DNA of 64,000 nucleotides from Chlamydiota bacterium (GTDB lineage Bacteria > Chlamydiota > Chlamydiia > Chlamydiales > JAAKFR01), in contig JAJFLX010000001.1 in NCBI GenBank assembly GCA_021772465.1, forward strand, positions 62,001 through 126,000, given 5' to 3'. Of this stretch, positions 8,864 through 21,839 are shown one piece after another (positions within the stretch are counted from its first letter, which is position 1; every line of letters begins with the position of its first letter). The position numbers were made by a program, and so were the translations under genes. Under the pieces are notes generated by a model that was given only the letters and a program-made list of their open reading frames with translations, was not told the origin of the DNA and did not search any database.

Positions 8864-11800
8864 TTAAGATGCAAAGTCAAAGAAAAGATTTTGTTCTTCT
8901 TCACGATCGAGGTACTGCTTCACATGGTGGTAGCTCTCAAAGCCTGTACCTCCTGGGATCATATGACCCATGATGACATTCTCTTTAAAGCCCATCAAGT
9001 AGTCGATACGGCCAGCGCACGCTGCATCAGTTAGAACGCGCGTAGTGTCTTGGAAACTGGCTGCAGAGATGAAAGATTCCGTCCCAAGTGAGGCTTTTGT
9101 AATTCCAAGAAGTAGTGGCGCCGCTTGAGCAGGCTTTCCTCCCTCATCAAGTGTTTGCCTGTTCTCTTCATAGAACTGCTTCTTGTGCACCTCTTCACCA
9201 AAGAGCATAGTAGTATCACCTGGATCGATCACCCTAACTTTTTGGAGCATCTGACGCACAATGATCTCAATGTGTTTATCATTGATGTCCACACCTTGGA
9301 GGCGGTAGACCTCTTGTACTTCATTCACAAGATACTTTTGGAGTTCACGCACCCCGCAGATCTCAAGAATCTCATGAGGAACGACCAGGCCATCTGTAAG
9401 CTGCTGCCCTTTAATCACATGGTCTTCTCTTTGAACAATTAGGTGCTTGTTGAGAGGGATCAAGTGCTCCTCTTCCATTCCAGTCACTTCATCACGAACC
9501 ACGACAATACGCTTGTTTTTCTGCACTCCGCGGAAATCAACAACCCCGTCAATTTTTGCAATCTCAGCAGCATCTTTGGGTTTCCTAGCCTCAACAAGCT
9601 CGGCCACACGAGGAAGGCCTCCTGTAATATCCTTAGTTTTAATAGCTCCACGAGGAAGCCTTGCAAGCATCATCCCCGGCTCTACAAACTGCCGCTCTAC
9701 AACAGAGAGAAGCGCTCCAGATGGGATGGCGTAATTACCCACAAGCTCCTTGAACTCACTATCAGCGTAAATAGAGATCTGAGGATGTAGCTCTCCGCGA
9801 TGTTGTTTGACAAGCAACTCTTCTAGACCGGTCTGCTTGTTGATCTCTTTTTCAGTAGAGATCCCCTCTACAAGGTCCTCGTACTTGACATACCCGGGCC
9901 TGTCGCAGATGATTGGAATGTTGTGAAGCTCTACCTCAGCAATCTTCGCTCCGACAGAAATCTTTGAGCCATCCTCAACAAGAATTTTTGCTCCAAGTTC
10001 GAGAGGGAAAGTTTGAAGCGGCTCGATTGATTTGGTGCTCAATAGCTTTTTGTACTCTTCTAAGGTTCTTCCCTCGTCCTTGACGAGGTGGAGAGAGCCA
10101 TTTTTATTGAGCACAAGCCAGTTCCCTTCCTGATCTTTAACGGTGCGAAGATCGAGATAGACGACGAGCCCCTCGTGTTCACCCACAATATCGGGAGTGA
10201 AGCTTGCAGCTGCAATACCCCCGACGTGGAACGTTCGCATCGTCAGCTGCGTTCCGGGTTCACCAATTGATTGGGCAGCGATAATTCCAACCGCCTCACC
10301 ATGACCTACAGGTCTTCCATTTGCCAAATTTAGGCCATAGCATTTCGCGCACACTCCTCGACGACTCTCGCAGGTGAGCGCCGAACGAATCTTGATCGAT
10401 TCAAGAGCTGAATCATCAATCATCTCCGATTGGTGAACGTTGAGGATGTCGCCCGCCTTAGCTAGTAGCTTGGTTTTATCTCCAGGCTGGTAGATGTCTT
10501 CAGAGGCAGTGCGTCCAAAAATTCGATCGCGCAGAGGTAAAAGCTCTTCCTGTCCTTGCTTGATAGCAGAGACTTCAATAGCATTTAACGTGCCACAGTC
10601 ATCTTCTGTCACAATGACATCTTGAGCTACATCCACAAGTCTTCTTGTGAGGTAACCTGAGTCAGCTGTTTTCAATGCAGTATCGGCAAGACCTTTACGA
10701 GCACCATGCGAGGAGAGGGAGAAGTCGGTCACTGTCAAACCCTCTCTGAAGTTCGTTTCAATAGGTGATTCAATAATCTCACCATTAGGTTTGGCCATCA
10801 ATCCACGAAGAGCACCGAGCTGTTTAAGCTGAGATTTATTTCCACGCGCACCCGAATCGATCATCAAAAAGAGGGGGTTGTGCTTCGAGTCTTTCACCTT
10901 GCTGATCTCATGGTAGAGTGCATCAGACAAAAGATCTGAAACTTCAGTCCAGATGCTGATCGTTTTAGATCTGCGCTCTCCATCAGTGATAATTCCATCT
11001 TGATATTGTTTGCGAACTACAGCCACCTTTCCATGCGCCTCTTTAAGAGTGGCTCCTTTACTCTCAGGTATACAAACATCAGTAACGCCCATCGAGATGG
11101 CAGCTTTTGTGGCCTGGATAAAACCTAGGTCTTTTAAGTTATCGAGAAATTTGACTGTAGCTTCGAGCCCCACTTTCTTATAACATTCAAGAATAAGGTT
11201 GCTGATCGCTTTGCTCGGCATGCTGTAATTTTGGAAACCGAGTTCTTTAGGGACAATCGTATTGAAAAGAACACGCCCTGGAGTTGTCTCAATCAATAGA
11301 CCGTCTATTCGAACTTTAATCTTCTCATGGATATGAAGACCTCGTCCAATCGTATCACGTCTTGCTGACTTTTTTCCGCACTCGTCAAATAGCGGCATAT
11401 TTTGAGCTGCGCTCTGCGCAAAAAGGACCTCTTGAACATCTCTGAAAACTTTGATCTTTTCAGGGATAAAAATGGGATCAGCCATCAAATAATAAATCCC
11501 AAGTGTCATATCTTTTGATGGAATAGCAACGGGTTTTCCAGATGAAGGGAGGAAAATGTTGTCAGGTGACATCATCAAAATTTTCGTCTCAAGCTGAGCT
11601 TCGACCGAAAGAGGGACGTGAACTGCCATCTGGTCCCCGTCAAAGTCGGCATTGAAAGCGGCGCAGACAAGTGGGTGAATGCGGATCGCCTTACCTTCAA
11701 TCAATACAGGCTCAAAAGCTTGAATCCCTAATCTATGCAGCGTCGGAGCTCGGTTAAGCATAACAGGGTGACCCTTAATGATCTCCTCAAGTACATCCCA

Positions 11801-13009
11801 CACCTCAGTAGCACCCCTTTGAATCATCTTCTTAGCAGAGCGAATGGTATAGACGTAGCCCAAATCCTTGAGCCTTTTCACAATAAAGGGTTCAAACAAC
11901 TCCAGCGCCATCTCTTTTGGAAGGCCACACTGATTGAATTTCAGCTCAGGACCTACAATAATAACTGAGCGACCTGAGTAGTCAACACGCTTACCAAGTA
12001 GGTTTTGACGGAATCTTCCCCCCTTACCTTTAAGCATTTCAGAAAGCGATTTCAAGGGACGATTGCCGGCGCCCATCACAGGGTGACCGTGCCTACCGTT
12101 ATCGAAGAGAGCGTCGACAGCCTCTTGAAGCATCCGCTTCTCGTTGCGTACAATCACATCAGGTGTTTTGAGTCGCAAGATTGCCTTGAGACGGTTGTTG
12201 CGATTGATCACTCGTCTATAAAGATCATTGAGATCAGATGTTGCAAATCTTCCTCCATCAAGAGGAACGAGCGGACGAAGATCAGGAGGAATCACAGGAA
12301 CAGATTTGAGAACCATCCAGTCTGGCTTATTGGTAGAGGTCAAAAATCCTTCGATAATTTTAAGACGCTTAGACAATTTAACTCGCGCTTGCTGCGATTT
12401 GGTGCGGCGAAGCTTCTCTTTCAAATCGACTAGCTGCTCATCAAGATCTTCTGTTCGGAGCAAATCGGCAATTGCCTCTCCACCCATTTTTGCTATAAAA
12501 GCATCACGGCCCCACTTCTCAACCGCCTCACGGTACTCATTATCTCCAAGCAGTTGCTTTCTCTCGAGATCAGTTTGGCCTGCATCGATGACCACATACT
12601 CTTCATAGTAGATAATCCGCTCTAAATCACTTGAGCTCATACCTATTACGTTCCCAATTCTAGATGGCATCGATTTGAAAAACCAAATGTGTACGACCGG
12701 AACGGCAAGCTCTATATGCGCCATCCTCTCACGACGCACTTTAGAGAGTGTCACCTCTACACCACAACGATCACAGACAATCCCTTTGTGCTTGATTTTC
12801 TTGTACTTACCACAAGCACACTCCCAATCTTTAGTAGGACCAAAAATTTTCTCGCAAAAGAGTCCACCTTTTTCAGGTTTGAACGTGCGGTAATTTATGG
12901 TTTCTGGCTTTTTAATCTCCCCACGAGACCATTTGTCTCGAATGACGGTGTCGGAAGCGATACCGATTTTCAGCTTGTCAAAACGAGCTTGTTGAGGATC
13001 TTCTAACAT
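8864..13009 (-). CDS. rpoC: DNA-directed RNA polymerase subunit beta'
   Basis: 1381 aa with [12 protein letters not shown] catalytic motif and zinc-binding [22 protein letters not shown]. Confidence 0.99.
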   Translation of the reverse strand: MLEDPQQARFDKLKIGIASDTVIRDKWSRGEIKKPETINYRTFKPEKGGLFCEKIFGPTKDWECACGKYKKIKHKGIVCDRCGVEVTLSKVRRERMAHIELAVPVVHIWFFKSMPSRIGNVIGMSSSDLERIIYYEEYVVIDAGQTDLERKQLLGDNEYREAVEKWGRDAFIAKMGGEAIADLLRTEDLDEQLVDLKEKLRRTKSQQARVKLSKRLKIIEGFLTSTNKPDWMVLKSVPVIPPDLRPLVPLDGGRFATSDLNDLYRRVINRNNRLKAILRLKTPDVIVRNEKRMLQEAVDALFDNGRHGHPVMGAGNRPLKSLSEMLKGKGGRFRQNLLGKRVDYSGRSVIIVGPELKFNQCGLPKEMALELFEPFIVKRLKDLGYVYTIRSAKKMIQRGATEVWDVLEEIIKGHPVMLNRAPTLHRLGIQAFEPVLIEGKAIRIHPLVCAAFNADFDGDQMAVHVPLSVEAQLETKILMMSPDNIFLPSSGKPVAIPSKDMTLGIYYLMADPIFIPEKIKVFRDVQEVLFAQSAAQNMPLFDECGKKSARRDTIGRGLHIHEKIKVRIDGLLIETTPGRVLFNTIVPKELGFQNYSMPSKAISNLILECYKKVGLEATVKFLDNLKDLGFIQATKAAISMGVTDVCIPESKGATLKEAHGKVAVVRKQYQDGIITDGERRSKTISIWTEVSDLLSDALYHEISKVKDSKHNPLFLMIDSGARGNKSQLKQLGALRGLMAKPNGEIIESPIETNFREGLTVTDFSLSSHGARKGLADTALKTADSGYLTRRLVDVAQDVIVTEDDCGTLNAIEVSAIKQGQEELLPLRDRIFGRTASEDIYQPGDKTKLLAKAGDILNVHQSEMIDDSALESIKIRSALTCESRRGVCAKCYGLNLANGRPVGHGEAVGIIAAQSIGEPGTQLTMRTFHVGGIAAASFTPDIVGEHEGLVVYLDLRTVKDQEGNWLVLNKNGSLHLVKDEGRTLEEYKKLLSTKSIEPLQTFPLELGAKILVEDGSKISVGAKIAEVELHNIPIICDRPGYVKYEDLVEGISTEKEINKQTGLEELLVKQHRGELHPQISIYADSEFKELVGNYAIPSGALLSVVERQFVEPGMMLARLPRGAIKTKDITGGLPRVAELVEARKPKDAAEIAKIDGVVDFRGVQKNKRIVVVRDEVTGMEEEHLIPLNKHLIVQREDHVIKGQQLTDGLVVPHEILEICGVRELQKYLVNEVQEVYRLQGVDINDKHIEIIVRQMLQKVRVIDPGDTTMLFGEEVHKKQFYEENRQTLDEGGKPAQAAPLLLGITKASLGTESFISAASFQDTTRVLTDAACAGRIDYLMGFKENVIMGHMIPGGTGFESYHHVKQYLDREEEQNLFFDFAS

Positions 13010-13035
13010 TCACACACTCCTGAATGAGATTGGGT

Positions 13036-16000
13036 TTAATTCTCTTCTACAGTCAACGCACGCACGTCGAGTCCAAGGCCTTGCATCTCTTTAATCAATA
13101 CGTTAAATGATTCAGGGGTACCCGCTTCAAGCGTGTTTACACCCTTCACTATCGCCTCGTAAATGCGGGTTCTACCTGATACGTCATCTGATTTCACAGT
13201 CAAAATTTCTTGCAAGACATGGGCAGCTCCATAAGCTTCAAGCGCCCATACCTCCATCTCACCAAAACGTTGTCCCCCCATCTGCGCTTTACCGCCCAGT
13301 GGCTGTTGGGTAACAAGAGAGTAGGGACCGATCGAACGAGCATGGATCTTGTCGGCCACAAGGTGGCTGAGTTTGAGCATGTAGATATAGCCTACAACCG
13401 GACGATTGTCAAAGCGATCCCCTGTTTTCCCGTCGTAGAGATACGACTTTCCATCATCGGGTAGGTTTTGCTCACGCATCATCTCCCATATACGCTCTTC
13501 AGGGAAGCCTTCAAAAACGGGACTCTTCGTATAAATTCCAGCGTGTTTTGCCGCGAACCCAAGGTGCGTCTCGAGCACTTGCCCCATATTCATACGAGAG
13601 GGAACTCCAAGAGGATTCAAGATGATCTCAATAGCCTTTCCATTGGGCATAAAGGGCATATCCGCTTCGGGTACAATTTTAGAGACGACCCCCTTGTTCC
13701 CGTGGCGGCCAGCCATCTTATCCCCAACTTGGAGCTTACGCTTAGATGCGATGTAGACTTTCACTTGGCGAATGATACCAGGATCGAGATCAGCAGCGTC
13801 ACCTTTACGCAGCTGCTCAAGCTCAGTCTTGTACTCCATTTCAACTTTTAGGAGTTCAAGTTCAAATTCACGTAAAATGGTTCGCAGCAACTCGTAGAGC
13901 TCACTACTTTCCATAATGAGGTCAATCGGGTCTTCATTCTCAAGTAACTCGATAATCTCTTGAGTGAAAGCAGTTCCCTGAGCAACCAGCTCTTCGGCTG
14001 TGCGTCGGTGCACAATTGGGGATTTTGCTACCTCTCCCATGAGAAGCGCCCCTAACTTTTCATGACGCTCAAGTTTGCGAGCATGAACTTTTAACTTGTA
14101 CTCTTTTTGAATGTCTTTTAGATGGGTCGCCTCTTCAACGAGCTCATCATCCGTTTTCGAGAGCCTGTCACGACGACTGAACACCTTCACGTCCATCACC
14201 ACACCAAAGGTGCCTGGGGGAACAATGAGCGAGGCGTCTTTCACATCTGCAGCTTTCTCTCCAAAAATGGCGCGCAAAAGGCGCTCTTCAGGGGCAAGTT
14301 CAGTCTCAGACTTAGGAGTAATCTTTCCAACCAAGATGTCTCCAGGTTTCACTTCAGCCCCAATACGAATGATCCCATCTTCTGCAAGATCAGCGAGAGC
14401 CTCTTCAGAGACATTAGGAATGTCGCGGGTGATCTCTTCCTTGCCAAGCTTAGTATCACGCGCTGTGAGTTCAAACTCCTCGATGTAGACGGAAGTATAG
14501 GCATCTTTACGGAGTAATTTCTCCGAAATAATAATCGCATCTTCAAAATTGTAGCCGTACCAGGGCATGAAAGCGACGAGGACATTCTTGCCAAGAGCGA
14601 TTTCACCCTTCTCTGTAGCAGGACCGTCGGCAATCACATCTCCAGCATATATTGTGTCACCAACGGAGCAGAGCGGTGTTTGATTGATAGAGGTACCAGC
14701 ATTCGAACGCATAAATTTCTTAAGGGAATAGACACGCTTATCTAACGGATTTTTCTGCGAGGCAATGATAATATTCAATCCATCGACAAACTCGACAACC
14801 CCATCTTCCTCTGCAATAATAACAGCGCCTGAGTCGCGAGCTGCACGCGCTTCAAGCCCAGTACCAACTATTGGCGCCTCTGTCTTGAGAAGTGGAACCG
14901 CTTGCCGTTGCATATTCGAGCCCATAAGAGCGCGGTTCGCATCATCGTGTTCAAGGAAAGGAATCAAACCTGTAACGATCGATACGAGCTGTTTTGGAGA
15001 GACCTCCATATGTGTGACCGTTGAGGTCTCAACTTTTTGTGGCTCACCCTGGTATCGACCCCAGCAGATCTCCTCTTCGAAAAGATTGTGTTTATCGAGC
15101 TTAGCTGAGGCCTGCGCTATCACACACCCCTCTTCTACATCAGCTGTCATGTATTCTATCTCATCGGTAACCACTCCTTCACGAACGATGCGATAGGGGG
15201 TCTCGATAAATCCAAATTCATTGATCTTTGCAAAAGATGAAAGAGAGGTAATCAGACCAATATTGGGGCCTTCAGGTGTCTCAATTGGGCAGATCCTGCC
15301 ATAATGGCTAGTGTGAACATCACGCACCTCAAATCCCGCTCTTTCACGATTCAATCCTCCAGGCCCTAGAGCCGAAAGGCGCCGCTTATGCGTCAGTTCT
15401 GCAACAGGGTTTGCCTGATCCATGAATTGGGAGAGTTGAGAGCGACCAAAAAAGTCCTTTAAAACCCCTGCTAACCCCTTTGCCGATACAATTTTTCCAG
15501 GTGTCAAGGTGTCTGATGAAAAATCAAAGAGATTCATCCGTTCGCGAATGATTTTCTCCATCCGCGCTAAACCAACGCGGCACTGATTTTGAATGAGTTC
15601 ACCAACAGAACGGACACGGCGATTGGCCAAATGGTCAATGTCATCAACCGCAGCATCGTCACGCCCCATCTTTAATTTAATCAGATACTTGAGAGCTCCG
15701 ATCACATCTTCTTTATTAAGCGTTACAGTTTGCAGAGCTTCATCGTTTATTTCAAAGCCTAGCTTTCTGTTGAGCTTGTAGCGACCTACGCGGCCGAGAT
15801 TATATCGTTTGGGATCAAAAAAGAGGCGCATGATCGCAGAACGTGCATTAGAAAGGGTTGCAGGCTCACCTGGACGAACCTTCCTGTAGAAATCTTTAAG
15901 CGCAGATTCGTACGAGTCGGTCGGATCTTTGGCAAGCATTTTGATGATGGGATGAGTCTCATCAGCATCTTTGGCCAAACGCAGAGTAGTGATTTTAGCA

Positions 16001-16803
16001 TCAACAATGCGCTTGAGCATAGCAGTGCTGAGCTTCTCAGCAGCCTTACCATAGACCAGACCGCTTTGTTCATCAGAGACATCAGCTGCAAGCACTTTAC
16101 CCATGAGTTTGCTGAAATCAGCTTCACTACGAACCTTCGCTTCAACGACTTCAAAAAATTCTTCAATAATGTCAGCATCAGAGGAGTAACCGAGTGCGCG
16201 AATAAAGGTTGTCGCAAGGACTTTGCGGCGTCGCTTTTTCCGATCGACATAGACAAATATTAAATCATTGATATCAAAGGCAGCCTCAAGCCAGCTTCCA
16301 CGATAGGGAATAATACGGAATGCAGACAAAAGGATCCCTTTAGGATGCTTCTCTTGTTCGAAATTGATTCCAGGCGATCGGTGGAGCTGGGATACAATCA
16401 CACGTTCAGCCCCATTGATGACAAAGGTCCCTTTATCGGTCATAACAGGAATGGTCCCCATATAGACCTCTTCTTCCTTAATTCCAGTCTCATCAGTTAA
16501 ACGGAATCTCACCTTCAAAGTGACGTTGTAGGTGATTCCTCTGCGAATGCATTCATCAGGCACGTATTTAGGAACGCCCAAGCTGTATGAGAGATACTCT
16601 AGAACCGTTTTCTCATCATAAGATTTAATAGGAAAAACTTCAGAAAAAACCTCTTGCAAACCATACTTGTCTCGCTCTTCTGGAAACTTGTCGGCTTGTA
16701 AAAACTGGTCATACGATTTAATCTGGACCTCAATAAGATTCGGAAGATCAATGATCTCCTCCCGCTGACTGAAGCTGACCCGTTCCGGTCTTCTCTTTAA
16801 CAT
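13036..16803 (-). CDS. rpoB: DNA-directed RNA polymerase subunit beta
   Basis: 1255 aa with [43 protein letters not shown]. Confidence 0.99.
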   Translation of the reverse strand: MLKRRPERVSFSQREEIIDLPNLIEVQIKSYDQFLQADKFPEERDKYGLQEVFSEVFPIKSYDEKTVLEYLSYSLGVPKYVPDECIRRGITYNVTLKVRFRLTDETGIKEEEVYMGTIPVMTDKGTFVINGAERVIVSQLHRSPGINFEQEKHPKGILLSAFRIIPYRGSWLEAAFDINDLIFVYVDRKKRRRKVLATTFIRALGYSSDADIIEEFFEVVEAKVRSEADFSKLMGKVLAADVSDEQSGLVYGKAAEKLSTAMLKRIVDAKITTLRLAKDADETHPIIKMLAKDPTDSYESALKDFYRKVRPGEPATLSNARSAIMRLFFDPKRYNLGRVGRYKLNRKLGFEINDEALQTVTLNKEDVIGALKYLIKLKMGRDDAAVDDIDHLANRRVRSVGELIQNQCRVGLARMEKIIRERMNLFDFSSDTLTPGKIVSAKGLAGVLKDFFGRSQLSQFMDQANPVAELTHKRRLSALGPGGLNRERAGFEVRDVHTSHYGRICPIETPEGPNIGLITSLSSFAKINEFGFIETPYRIVREGVVTDEIEYMTADVEEGCVIAQASAKLDKHNLFEEEICWGRYQGEPQKVETSTVTHMEVSPKQLVSIVTGLIPFLEHDDANRALMGSNMQRQAVPLLKTEAPIVGTGLEARAARDSGAVIIAEEDGVVEFVDGLNIIIASQKNPLDKRVYSLKKFMRSNAGTSINQTPLCSVGDTIYAGDVIADGPATEKGEIALGKNVLVAFMPWYGYNFEDAIIISEKLLRKDAYTSVYIEEFELTARDTKLGKEEITRDIPNVSEEALADLAEDGIIRIGAEVKPGDILVGKITPKSETELAPEERLLRAIFGEKAADVKDASLIVPPGTFGVVMDVKVFSRRDRLSKTDDELVEEATHLKDIQKEYKLKVHARKLERHEKLGALLMGEVAKSPIVHRRTAEELVAQGTAFTQEIIELLENEDPIDLIMESSELYELLRTILREFELELLKVEMEYKTELEQLRKGDAADLDPGIIRQVKVYIASKRKLQVGDKMAGRHGNKGVVSKIVPEADMPFMPNGKAIEIILNPLGVPSRMNMGQVLETHLGFAAKHAGIYTKSPVFEGFPEERIWEMMREQNLPDDGKSYLYDGKTGDRFDNRPVVGYIYMLKLSHLVADKIHARSIGPYSLVTQQPLGGKAQMGGQRFGEMEVWALEAYGAAHVLQEILTVKSDDVSGRTRIYEAIVKGVNTLEAGTPESFNVLIKEMQGLGLDVRALTVEEN

Positions 16804-16845
16804 ACAATCGCTCCCTAACTATCGTTTTTGAACAAACACATAAAT

Positions 16846-16879
16846 CCGCACAAATTTCTTACTGAAGAAATCTGTGCGG
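16846..16879 (-). promoter_or_regulatory. long hairpin in the rplL-rpoB spacer
   Basis: ccgcacaaatttctt-actg-aagaaatctgtgcgg: 15-nt arms, 14 paired and 1 mismatch. Confidence 0.7.
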
Positions 16880-16901
16880 CTAACTGGCCTGGAAAGAAAG
16901 A

Positions 16902-17303
16902 TTATAAACCTTTCATAGATCCTTTAGCACCAGCAGCTTCGATTTTCTTAAGAATCTCTTCTGCCTCTGCCTTAGGAGCACTTTCTTTCAAGACTTTTGG
17001 AGCGCTTTCAGCAATCTCTTTCGCTTCTTTCAAGCCGAGTCCTGTGACTTCACGAACAACTTTAATCACCCCAATTTTCTTGTCAGCAGGAACTTCGGTT
17101 AAGCTCACTTCGAAATCAGTTGATTCCACTGCTGCTTCAACAGGAGCTCCTCCAGCTGGTGCTGCCATAGCGACTGCCGGAGCAGCTGCTGTAACGTCCC
17201 AAGCCTCTTCAAGAAGAGTCTTCAATTTTGCGAGATCGGTTACTTTAAGCTCGCTGAGTGTTTTGACAATGCCTTCTAAGCTATCTGTAGCCACTTTTGT
17301 CAC
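16902..17303 (-). CDS. rplL: 50S ribosomal protein L7/L12
   Basis: 133 aa, [33 protein letters not shown]. Confidence 0.98.
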   Translation of the reverse strand: MTKVATDSLEGIVKTLSELKVTDLAKLKTLLEEAWDVTAAAPAVAMAAPAGGAPVEAAVESTDFEVSLTEVPADKKIGVIKVVREVTGLGLKEAKEIAESAPKVLKESAPKAEAEEILKKIEAAGAKGSMKGL

Positions 17304-17326
17304 CTCTTGGTAAAAATTTTCTTAAA

Positions 17327-17839
17327 TTACTCTTTTGTACTCTTTTGGTCGATACAATGAATCACACCAGTAAGTGCAGCCTGCAAAGTTCCAACAACTT
17401 GCGTCATTGGCGCCGCGAAAAGCCCGACCAATTGAGCTCGAAGTTCGTTCAAAGAAGGAAGCTTAGCAATAGCCTCTACCTCTTGAGCTGAACAGACTTC
17501 CCCTTCAATCAATCCACCTAAAACTGCTATCGATTTTCCATTCTTCTCTCCGTAGTTGACAGCACTTTTAGCAACAGCTGTCACCTCTTCATGAGCAAAA
17601 ATTACACCGATATGCCCATGGAGAGTGCCGCCATCAAGAGTGATCCCCTGATCTTCTGCTGCCTTGAGAAAAACTCGTTTTCTCACTACTTCAAACTCCC
17701 CACCAACAGCATTCACCTGATCACGGAACTCACGGGAACGCGCCGCTGAAAAATCTGTGTAGCCAGCGATGATAAAACCATTAGCTTCTTTGATCTTCTC
17801 TTTTACCTCATCGAGGAGGAGTTGTTTTTCTGCTCTCAT
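17327..17839 (-). CDS. rplJ: 50S ribosomal protein L10
   Basis: 170 aa, located between rplA and rplL; MRAEKQLLLDEVKEKIKEANGFIIAGYTDFSA. Confidence 0.95.
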   Translation of the reverse strand: MRAEKQLLLDEVKEKIKEANGFIIAGYTDFSAARSREFRDQVNAVGGEFEVVRKRVFLKAAEDQGITLDGGTLHGHIGVIFAHEEVTAVAKSAVNYGEKNGKSIAVLGGLIEGEVCSAQEVEAIAKLPSLNELRAQLVGLFAAPMTQVVGTLQAALTGVIHCIDQKSTKE

Positions 17840-17853
17840 CTTATCCTCAAAGG

Positions 17854-18552
17854 TTATAGGGTTTGAATTTCACGAAGATCAATCTTCAGGCCAGGTCCCA
17901 TCGTCGATGAGAGGGCAAAAGAGACAAAATACTGCCCTTTAGCTGCTGAAGGTTTTGCTCGAGCTAAAGCGGTTACAAGCACTTTAATATTCTCAACTAT
18001 CGCCTCTTTTGTAAAAGAGAGTTTTCCCACACCACTGTGGCAAACTGCGTGCTTGTCGAGCTTAAACTCAATCTTACCTTTCTTAATCTCGGAAATAGCC
18101 GTAACCACATCTGTGGTAACCGTCCCGCCTTTTGGCGTGGGCATAAGCCCTCGAGGACCCAATACCTTACCTAGCTTGCCGACCTCCCGCATCATATCAG
18201 GCGTGGCGATGACGACGTCAAAGTCTGTCCATCCCCCTTTTACTTTCTCAAATAGCTCATCGCTACCAGCGTAGTCAGCCCCAGCATCGAGTGCCTCTTG
18301 AACCTTACTACCTGCAGCGAAAACCAAAACTGAGAGCGATTTACCTGTCCCATTCGGTAGAGAGACAGTACCGCGCACCTGCTGATCAGATTTTTTAGGG
18401 TCGACGCCAAGCTTTACAGCGACATCAACTGTCTGATCAAATTTAACAGAAGGACACTCTTGCAATTTAGCGACCGCATTTTCGATTGTAAAAACCTGTC
18501 CAGGCTCCAACCCCCCAGCAATCTCCCGAATTCGTTTACTTTGACGTGCCAT
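17854..18552 (-). CDS. rplA: 50S ribosomal protein L1
   Basis: 232 aa, [16 protein letters not shown] motif. Confidence 0.98.
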   Translation of the reverse strand: MARQSKRIREIAGGLEPGQVFTIENAVAKLQECPSVKFDQTVDVAVKLGVDPKKSDQQVRGTVSLPNGTGKSLSVLVFAAGSKVQEALDAGADYAGSDELFEKVKGGWTDFDVVIATPDMMREVGKLGKVLGPRGLMPTPKGGTVTTDVVTAISEIKKGKIEFKLDKHAVCHSGVGKLSFTKEAIVENIKVLVTALARAKPSAAKGQYFVSFALSSTMGPGLKIDLREIQTL

Positions 18553-18553
18553 G

Positions 18554-18985
18554 TTATTCCTTCTCTTCTATATCGATCCCCATACTACGCGCTGTTCCTT
18601 GAACCATACGCACAGCTGAGTCCATACTCCTCACCCCAAGGTCAGGATACTTTCTTTTAGCAACCTGCTCGCACTGATCGAGTGTGAGAACCCCTACCTT
18701 GTCGCGGTTGGGTGTACTCGACCCCTTTTGAATTTTTAGAGTCTCCTTGATCATCTCTGCAACAGGAGGTTCTTTCGTAATAAAAGTAAAACTCTTGTCA
18801 GCAAAGACGGTGATTTCGACTGGTAGCTTACTCCCTGCCTTCTCTTGTGTCTTTGCATTAAACTCTTTACAAAATCCCATGATATTGACACCGGCAGCAC
18901 CCAATGCGGGGCCAATTGGTGGTGCGGGACTTGCTTTTCCCGCTTCAATTTGTAGCTTGATGATTTTGACAACTTTCTTTGCCAT
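18554..18985 (-). CDS. rplK: 50S ribosomal protein L11
   Basis: 143 aa, [43 protein letters not shown]. Confidence 0.99.
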   Translation of the reverse strand: MAKKVVKIIKLQIEAGKASPAPPIGPALGAAGVNIMGFCKEFNAKTQEKAGSKLPVEITVFADKSFTFITKEPPVAEMIKETLKIQKGSSTPNRDKVGVLTLDQCEQVAKRKYPDLGVRSMDSAVRMVQGTARSMGIDIEEKE

Positions 18986-19082
18986 TTCGACTTCCTATGT
19001 CCTAGATCATTTGACGTGATGGCGGATGATTATAATTATTACCCTATTTTGAGAACAGCTTTTTCTCAAACCAGCTTGAACC

Positions 19083-19628
19083 TTATCGCTCATCCTCAGC
19101 ACTGACTTCTTCAACCTGCCAAAACTCGAGGTCATCGACACGTGTGTCACGACCAAAAATTGAGACGAGAACGCTTAAACGCCCCTTATCCTCAAACACG
19201 TCAGTAATGGTTCCAATAAAGTTCACAAAAACACCATCATTGATCTTGACTCGATCCCCAGGCTGAAGCTTATGTTTTTGCGTGACCCCGCTTTTCTTAG
19301 ATTCAAGATCAGCTAGGATCTCTTCAACTTCGCTGTCGGTGAGAGAGGTAGGTTTTTCTCCGCCGAGAAACCCAATAACCCCAGTCGTATTTTTGATGTA
19401 TTGCCAGCTGTCGTCTGACAAGTCCATTTTTACAAGCACGTAACCAGGCCAGATCCTCTTTTCAGAGATTTTTTGCTCCCCTTGTTTCACTTCCATAACA
19501 TTTTCTGTAGGAAGCAAAATCTCGTGAATCAGGTCGGCGACCCCAGAGGCCTCGCGAAACTCCTCCAGTGTTTTTTTAACTTTCTTCTCTTGCGCTGTAA
19601 AAACTTGAACAACATACCATTTAGACAT
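19083..19628 (-). CDS. nusG: transcription termination/antitermination protein NusG
   Basis: 181 aa, MSKWYVVQVFTAQEKKVKKTLEE...PGYVLVKMDLSDDSWQYIKNTTGVIGFLGG. Confidence 0.98.
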   Translation of the reverse strand: MSKWYVVQVFTAQEKKVKKTLEEFREASGVADLIHEILLPTENVMEVKQGEQKISEKRIWPGYVLVKMDLSDDSWQYIKNTTGVIGFLGGEKPTSLTDSEVEEILADLESKKSGVTQKHKLQPGDRVKINDGVFVNFIGTITDVFEDKGRLSVLVSIFGRDTRVDDLEFWQVEEVSAEDER

Positions 19629-19635
19629 GAATGGA

Positions 19636-19920
19636 TTACCCTATTAAAAATTTAACGACTAGATTGATAGCGCCAAGGAAACCTTGCATTAACAAATCGA
19701 CGAAGTAGACAAAAGTACCGAATACAAACATGCTAATAACAACAATCTTTGTATAGCTTGTCAGCTCATCTTTACTCGTCCAGTCTACTCTTCTCAGCTC
19801 CTGCTTCACATCACCAAAAAAACGAACAAGAGTCCGTCCATTCATTTTTTTAGTTGAGCTTGCTTTTCGGTTTTTTTTGGCATCCATCTTGTCTATTGCT
19901 TTGCTATCTGTTCGTTGCAT
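19636..19920 (-). CDS. secE: preprotein translocase subunit SecE
   Basis: 94 aa with a C-terminal TM segment, adjacent to nusG; FFGDVKQELRRVDWTSKDEL. Confidence 0.93.
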   Translation of the reverse strand: MQRTDSKAIDKMDAKKNRKASSTKKMNGRTLVRFFGDVKQELRRVDWTSKDELTSYTKIVVISMFVFGTFVYFVDLLMQGFLGAINLVVKFLIG

Positions 19921-19941
19921 GACTCCCCACCGAATTAATTC

Positions 19942-20014
19942 CGAGTGCGGAGGGACTCGAACCCCCGACCGGCGGCTTTGGAGACCGCTGCTCTACCAGC
20001 TGAGCTACACACCC
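19942..20014 (-). tRNA. trnW: tRNA-Trp (CCA)
   Basis: 73-nt cloverleaf: GGGTGTG acceptor with G-U pairs, anticodon loop CTCCAAA, GTTCGAG T-loop. Confidence 0.95.
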
Positions 20015-20021
20015 AATAACA

Positions 20022-20049
20022 GAAACAGCCTACATCTGTAGGCTGTTTC
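20022..20049 (-). other. hairpin between tuf and tRNA-Trp
   Basis: gaaacagcctaca..tgtaggctgtttc perfect inverted repeat. No clear T-tract on the minus strand, so processing or termination is undecided. Confidence 0.6.
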
Positions 20050-20061
20050 CGATAATCTCAA

Positions 20062-21246
20062 TTACTCAACAATGTCGGTAATTGTACCTGCTCCAATTGT
20101 GCGGCCCCCTTCACGGATGGCAAATCGCATTCCCACTTCCATCGCAACGGGAGTGATGAGCTCAGCCTCAATAGTTACATTATCACCTGGCATCACCATT
20201 TCAACTCCCTCTGGTAGAGTTACAGTGCCAGTTACATCTGTCGTTCTAAGATAGAACTGCGGACGGTAGCCGTTAAAGAAAGGCTTGTGGCGCCCTCCCT
20301 CATCTTTGGTCAAAACGTATACAGTTCCCTTAAATTTCTTGTGAGGAGTTACAGTGCCAGGTGCGCAAAGAACCATACCTCTTTCAATCGCATTTTTATC
20401 AATGCCGCGCACGAGAACTCCAACGTTTTCACCAGCGCGAGCTTCATCTAAAAGTTTATTGAACATCTCAAGACCGGTAGCGACTGTATCGCGAGTCTCA
20501 CCTAAACCAACAATTTGAATCTTATCGTTGATTTTTACAACACCGCGTTCAACACGACCTGTAGCTACAGTTCCACGACCTGAAATTGAGAACACGTCTT
20601 CAACAGGCATTAAGAAAGGTTTATCGACTTCACGCTCAGGTGTAGGAATGTTTTCATCAACAGCGTTCATCAACTCTTTGATAGCGTCAACATACTTTTG
20701 ATCCCCTTCAAGCGCTTTAAGAGCAGAACCTTTGACGATAGGGCTATTTTTGTACCCTTTCTCTTCAAGAAGTTCTGTTAACTCCATTTCAACGAGGTCA
20801 ATCAGCTCTGCATCACTCTCACCGATCATGTCACATTTGTTCAAGAAGACAACGATCGAGGGAACGCCAACTTGGTGTGCCAGCAAAATGTGTTCTTTCG
20901 TCTGAGGCATGGCACCATCTGTTGCACTCACAACGAGGATCGCTCCGTCCATCTGAGCCGCACCTGTAATCATATTTTTTACGTAATCAGCGTGTCCAGG
21001 GCAGTCGACGTGAGCGTAGTGACGCTTTTCAGACTCATACTCAACGTGACTAGAGTTGATGGTAATGCCCCGCGCTTTTTCTTCAGGCGTGTTATCAATT
21101 GAATTATAGTCTCTGAAATCAGCGCCACCCGCCTCAGCAAGCACTTTAGTGATTGCAGCAGTAAGCGTAGTTTTTCCATGGTCAACGTGTCCGATCGTCC
21201 CGATGTTGACGTGTGGTTTATTTCTTTGAAATGTTTCCTTAGCCAT
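20062..21246 (-). CDS. tuf: elongation factor Tu
   Basis: 394 aa, [20 protein letters not shown], full-length EF-Tu. Confidence 0.99.
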   Translation of the reverse strand: MAKETFQRNKPHVNIGTIGHVDHGKTTLTAAITKVLAEAGGADFRDYNSIDNTPEEKARGITINSSHVEYESEKRHYAHVDCPGHADYVKNMITGAAQMDGAILVVSATDGAMPQTKEHILLAHQVGVPSIVVFLNKCDMIGESDAELIDLVEMELTELLEEKGYKNSPIVKGSALKALEGDQKYVDAIKELMNAVDENIPTPEREVDKPFLMPVEDVFSISGRGTVATGRVERGVVKINDKIQIVGLGETRDTVATGLEMFNKLLDEARAGENVGVLVRGIDKNAIERGMVLCAPGTVTPHKKFKGTVYVLTKDEGGRHKPFFNGYRPQFYLRTTDVTGTVTLPEGVEMVMPGDNVTIEAELITPVAMEVGMRFAIREGGRTIGAGTITDIVE

Positions 21247-21287
21247 GTATGGTTCCTCTTCTCTATAGGTTAGTCAATTCATTCCTC

Positions 21288-21359
21288 TGCCCAGAATAGG
21301 AATTGAACCTACGACCGCTTGCTTACCATGCAAGTGCTCTACCTCTGAGCTATCTGGGC
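21288..21359 (-). tRNA. trnT: tRNA-Thr (GGT)
   Basis: 72-nt cloverleaf with GCCCAGA/TCTGGGC acceptor and TTGGTAA-type anticodon region (GCATGGTAAGC). Confidence 0.93.
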
Positions 21360-21414
21360 ACCTTTGGATTTCCGTGTATTCTAGGAGTCGAAAACAAAAA
21401 AAACAACAATAATT

Positions 21415-21642
21415 CTATCGTTCAATTCGATGACGATAAATGATCCTTGCTTTTGAGAGATCATAGGGAGACATTTCAACAGAAACTCGATCCCCCACAA
21501 GGACTCGGATATTTCTTACACGCATCTTACCGCACAAGTGGGCAATGACATTGCGACCATTTTCTAGGGTAACTCGAAAATGCATGTTTGGGAGAAGTTC
21601 TTCGACTCGTCCTTCAACTTTGATTGTGTCTTCCTTGGGCAT
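21415..21642 (-). CDS. infA: translation initiation factor IF-1
   Basis: 75 aa, [41 protein letters not shown]. Confidence 0.97.
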   Translation of the reverse strand: MPKEDTIKVEGRVEELLPNMHFRVTLENGRNVIAHLCGKMRVRNIRVLVGDRVSVEMSPYDLSKARIIYRHRIER

Positions 21643-21839
21643 AGTTCCAGATTTTAAAATTTAGGCTCCACCATTAAGCGTTAATAACGACTAAAGGTCA
21701 ATCCTTTGTTTGCAGACCCTCTTTGAAAGCCTATTTTTTACACCACTCTCGTTTGTGTGTGCAAAAATTAGGGTTCAATAAATTTTTTTAACACAGCCTG
21801 TTTGCAACAGTGGGGCTATCGGTGTATACTTAGCTGCTC

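Noticed and set aside
9031-16263. Many 60-156 aa ORFs in rpoB/rpoC
   Set aside because: Overlapping alternate-frame readings of long conserved genes. No RBS or domain support.
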